This document shows positions 62,587-64,000 of a stretch of DNA of 64,000 nucleotides, one piece after another. Every line of letters begins with the position of its first letter. Positions within the stretch are counted from its first letter, which is position 1. The stretch is taken from assembly GCF_003254645.1 (NCBI RefSeq), contig NZ_PNFD01000001.1:310001-374000 (forward strand). Reading direction: 5' to 3'. The notes below the pieces were generated by a model. It made no database searches. It saw nothing but the letters and a program-made list of their open reading frames with translations, and was not told the DNA's origin. Source of the stretch: Microbacterium suaedae (GTDB lineage: Bacteria > Actinomycetota > Actinomycetes > Actinomycetales > Microbacteriaceae). Both the position numbers and the translations under genes were made by a program.

Positions 62587-64000
62587 GTGTTCTTCCCAGC
62601 GCCCGCCACGCACCGAAAGACTGTGCAGCGTCAAGATATCCAGGGGCTTCGCGCCATCGCCGTCCTCGCGGTGATTGCCGCTCACGTTCTCGGTAGCCCT
62701 GACGGGGGTTTCGTCGGCGTCGACGTCTTCTTCGTTGTCTCCGGGTTCCTGATCACCGGGCTCCTACTCCGTGAAGTCGAACTCACGAACCGCATCTCAT
62801 TCACGCGCTTCTACGTGCGGCGAGCGAAGCGCATCCTTCCCGCCGCCGCCGTCGTTCTCACGGCCACGGTCGTCGGAGCGTTCGTCCTCCTCGGACGAGA
62901 CCAGGGGAAATCGGTCGCGCTCGATGCGCTCTACAGCGCGCTCTTCCTCGGCAATTGGCGGTTTGCAGCGCAAGGCGTCGACTACTTCCAGCAGGGAACG
63001 GCACCGTCCCCGCTCCAGCACTTCTGGTCGCTCGGCGTCGAAGAGCAGTTCTATCTCGTCTGGCCGTGGGTGCTCTTGCTCGTCGTCGTGTTGGCGGCTC
63101 GATTCACGAAATGGTCGCCCCGCCGGGTCCGCCTCGCGGGCGCCGCGATGATCTTCCTACTGACGACGGCTTCGTTCGCCTGGGCGATGGTCGAGACGAC
63201 GAGCAATCACGATTTCGCCTACTTCTCGACCTTCTCACGTGCGTGGGAACTCGGAATCGGGGCCCTTCTGGCGTTCGTTCCACGCCTTGATCTCTCCGCA
63301 CTCATGCGGCGAATCCTCGCCTGGATCGGCCTCGTCGGCATCGTTGCCTCCTTGTTCATCGTCTCCAGCGCGTCGCCGCTCTGGCCAGCGCCGCTCGCCC
63401 TGCTCCCCGTCCTCTCCACGGCACTCGTGCTCCTGGCCGGCGTCGGCGCGCGCGACGGGGAGGGCGCGCCCTGGATCCTTCGCAACCGGATCGCGACCTA
63501 CGTCGGAGACATCTCGTACAGCCTCTATCTGTGGCATTTCCCCATCGCGATCCTGCTCGTCGCGCTGATCCCGGCTGGCTCAGTTGCCTATATCGCGTTG
63601 GCCCTCCTGCTCACCTTCGTCGCGTCCATGGCGAGCTACCATTTCGTCGAGAATCCAGCCAGGCGCGCCGTCTGGTTCCGCCGCCGCGGCCGCGTACTTA
63701 CCCCGTCTCGCGCATGGCTCCCTCTTGGGTCTGCGATCGCGCTCATCGCTGTCCTCGGTGCCGCCGGCCACGCCACGGTGAGACAACCGGAGACGGCCGT
63801 TGCCGGTCCGCAGCTCCTTGCGTCGCCCGAGGAAGAGCCACCAGAGAGCTCCTGCTGGGGAGCAGGTTCGCTCGCATTCCCCGATCGCTGCGCCGACGTC
63901 GAACTCGTCGGGCTTGCTCCTTCGCCGACCGAAGCGGAGACCGACACCGCCGGCGCCTACGCCTGCTACTCGACCGACGGCACGATGCAGACGTGCCACT
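62587..64000 (+). CDS. Acyltransferase 3 family protein, OafA type (truncated by window edge)
   Basis: The first 471 codons of a membrane O-acyltransferase; the gene continues past the window. About ten transmembrane helices make up the acyltransferase-3 domain: RQDIQGLRAIAVLAVIAAHVLG with the conserved RAIA and H, VGVDVFFVVSGFLITGLL, FYVRRAKRILPA, HFWSLGVEEQFYLVWP and YVGDISYSLYLWHFP. After the last helix (about 375-398) begins an extracytoplasmic Cys-containing region where OafA-type proteins carry an SGNH hydrolase domain. It likely acylates the surface glycan. GTG start with TATGAT 6 nt upstream. Confidence 0.92.
   Translation, partial: MFFPAPATHRKTVQRQDIQGLRAIAVLAVIAAHVLGSPDGGFVGVDVFFVVSGFLITGLLLREVELTNRISFTRFYVRRAKRILPAAAVVLTATVVGAFVLLGRDQGKSVALDALYSALFLGNWRFAAQGVDYFQQGTAPSPLQHFWSLGVEEQFYLVWPWVLLLVVVLAARFTKWSPRRVRLAGAAMIFLLTTASFAWAMVETTSNHDFAYFSTFSRAWELGIGALLAFVPRLDLSALMRRILAWIGLVGIVASLFIVSSASPLWPAPLALLPVLSTALVLLAGVGARDGEGAPWILRNRIATYVGDISYSLYLWHFPIAILLVALIPAGSVAYIALALLLTFVASMASYHFVENPARRAVWFRRRGRVLTPSRAWLPLGSAIALIAVLGAAGHATVRQPETAVAGPQLLASPEEEPPESSCWGAGSLAFPDRCADVELVGLAPSPTEAETDTAGAYACYSTDGTMQTCH

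Overview
The window is a high-GC chromosomal segment, probably from an actinobacterium of the Microbacteriaceae (Microbacterium or a close relative). The evidence is the strongly GC-biased third codon positions, two WhiB regulators, the hpf-comF-lpqB-mtrB-mtrA block, and DUF3499, DUF5719 and Rv3235-type genes that are largely confined to Actinobacteria. No rRNA, tRNA, CRISPR array, integrase or transposase was found. Genes are packed tightly, many with ATGA or GTGA stop/start overlaps. At least fifteen genes have a TANNNT-like -10 hexamer exactly 6-7 nt before the start codon, which is the signature of leaderless transcripts.

Layout. (1) 1-8.6 kb: a truncated Clp/Hsp100 ATPase with two HAIR-like HspR operators, then a regulatory and housekeeping set (WhiB1-type regulator, PdtaS-type histidine kinase, MinD/ParA-like ATPase, SAF-domain protein, small HTH protein, Rv3235-family protein, AlaA-type aminotransferase). 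(2) 8.6-12.6 kb: SecA and a one-TM membrane protein. (3) 12.7-24.2 kb: a PadR/ABC-ATPase/FtsX-permease operon with a repeated PadR-like operator, a coiled-coil protein with a TPM-type tail, a DUF1684 protein, and a complete five-gene peptide-type ABC importer operon. (4) 24.2-29.8 kb: hpf, comF, lpqB, mtrB and mtrA on the minus strand. (5) 29.9-39.5 kb: a membrane-protein/DUF4129/DUF4350/MoxR/DUF58 operon. It is separated from its usual partners (SpoIIM-like and RDD proteins) by a Fur regulator, about 0.5 kb without a recognisable gene, and a DUF2975/HTH operon with a perfect 11-bp inverted repeat at its promoter.

(6) 39.5-40.48 kb: a C-rich, G-poor non-coding array of six imperfect 70-71 bp repeats between the RDD gene and DUF3499. 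This is the most unusual structure in the window. (7) 40.48-47.1 kb: DUF3499, a metallopeptidase-like protein without HEXXH, DUF5719, a large membrane glycosyltransferase, a WhiB2/WhmD-type regulator and mannose-6-phosphate isomerase.

(8) 47.1 kb to the end: a cell-surface polysaccharide region. It has two tandem O-antigen-ligase/polymerase-like proteins, GlfT2-like and GlfT1-like galactofuranosyltransferases, a hexapeptide acyltransferase, a low-GC Stf0-type sulfotransferase that looks acquired, UDP-galactopyranose mutase, a DUF6541 membrane protein, an asparagine-synthetase-like protein without the glutaminase nucleophile, a polysaccharide pyruvyl transferase, a GT4-like glycosyltransferase and a truncated acyltransferase. 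Together these suggest a galactofuranose-containing surface glycan decorated by acylation, pyruvylation and possibly sulfation or amidation.
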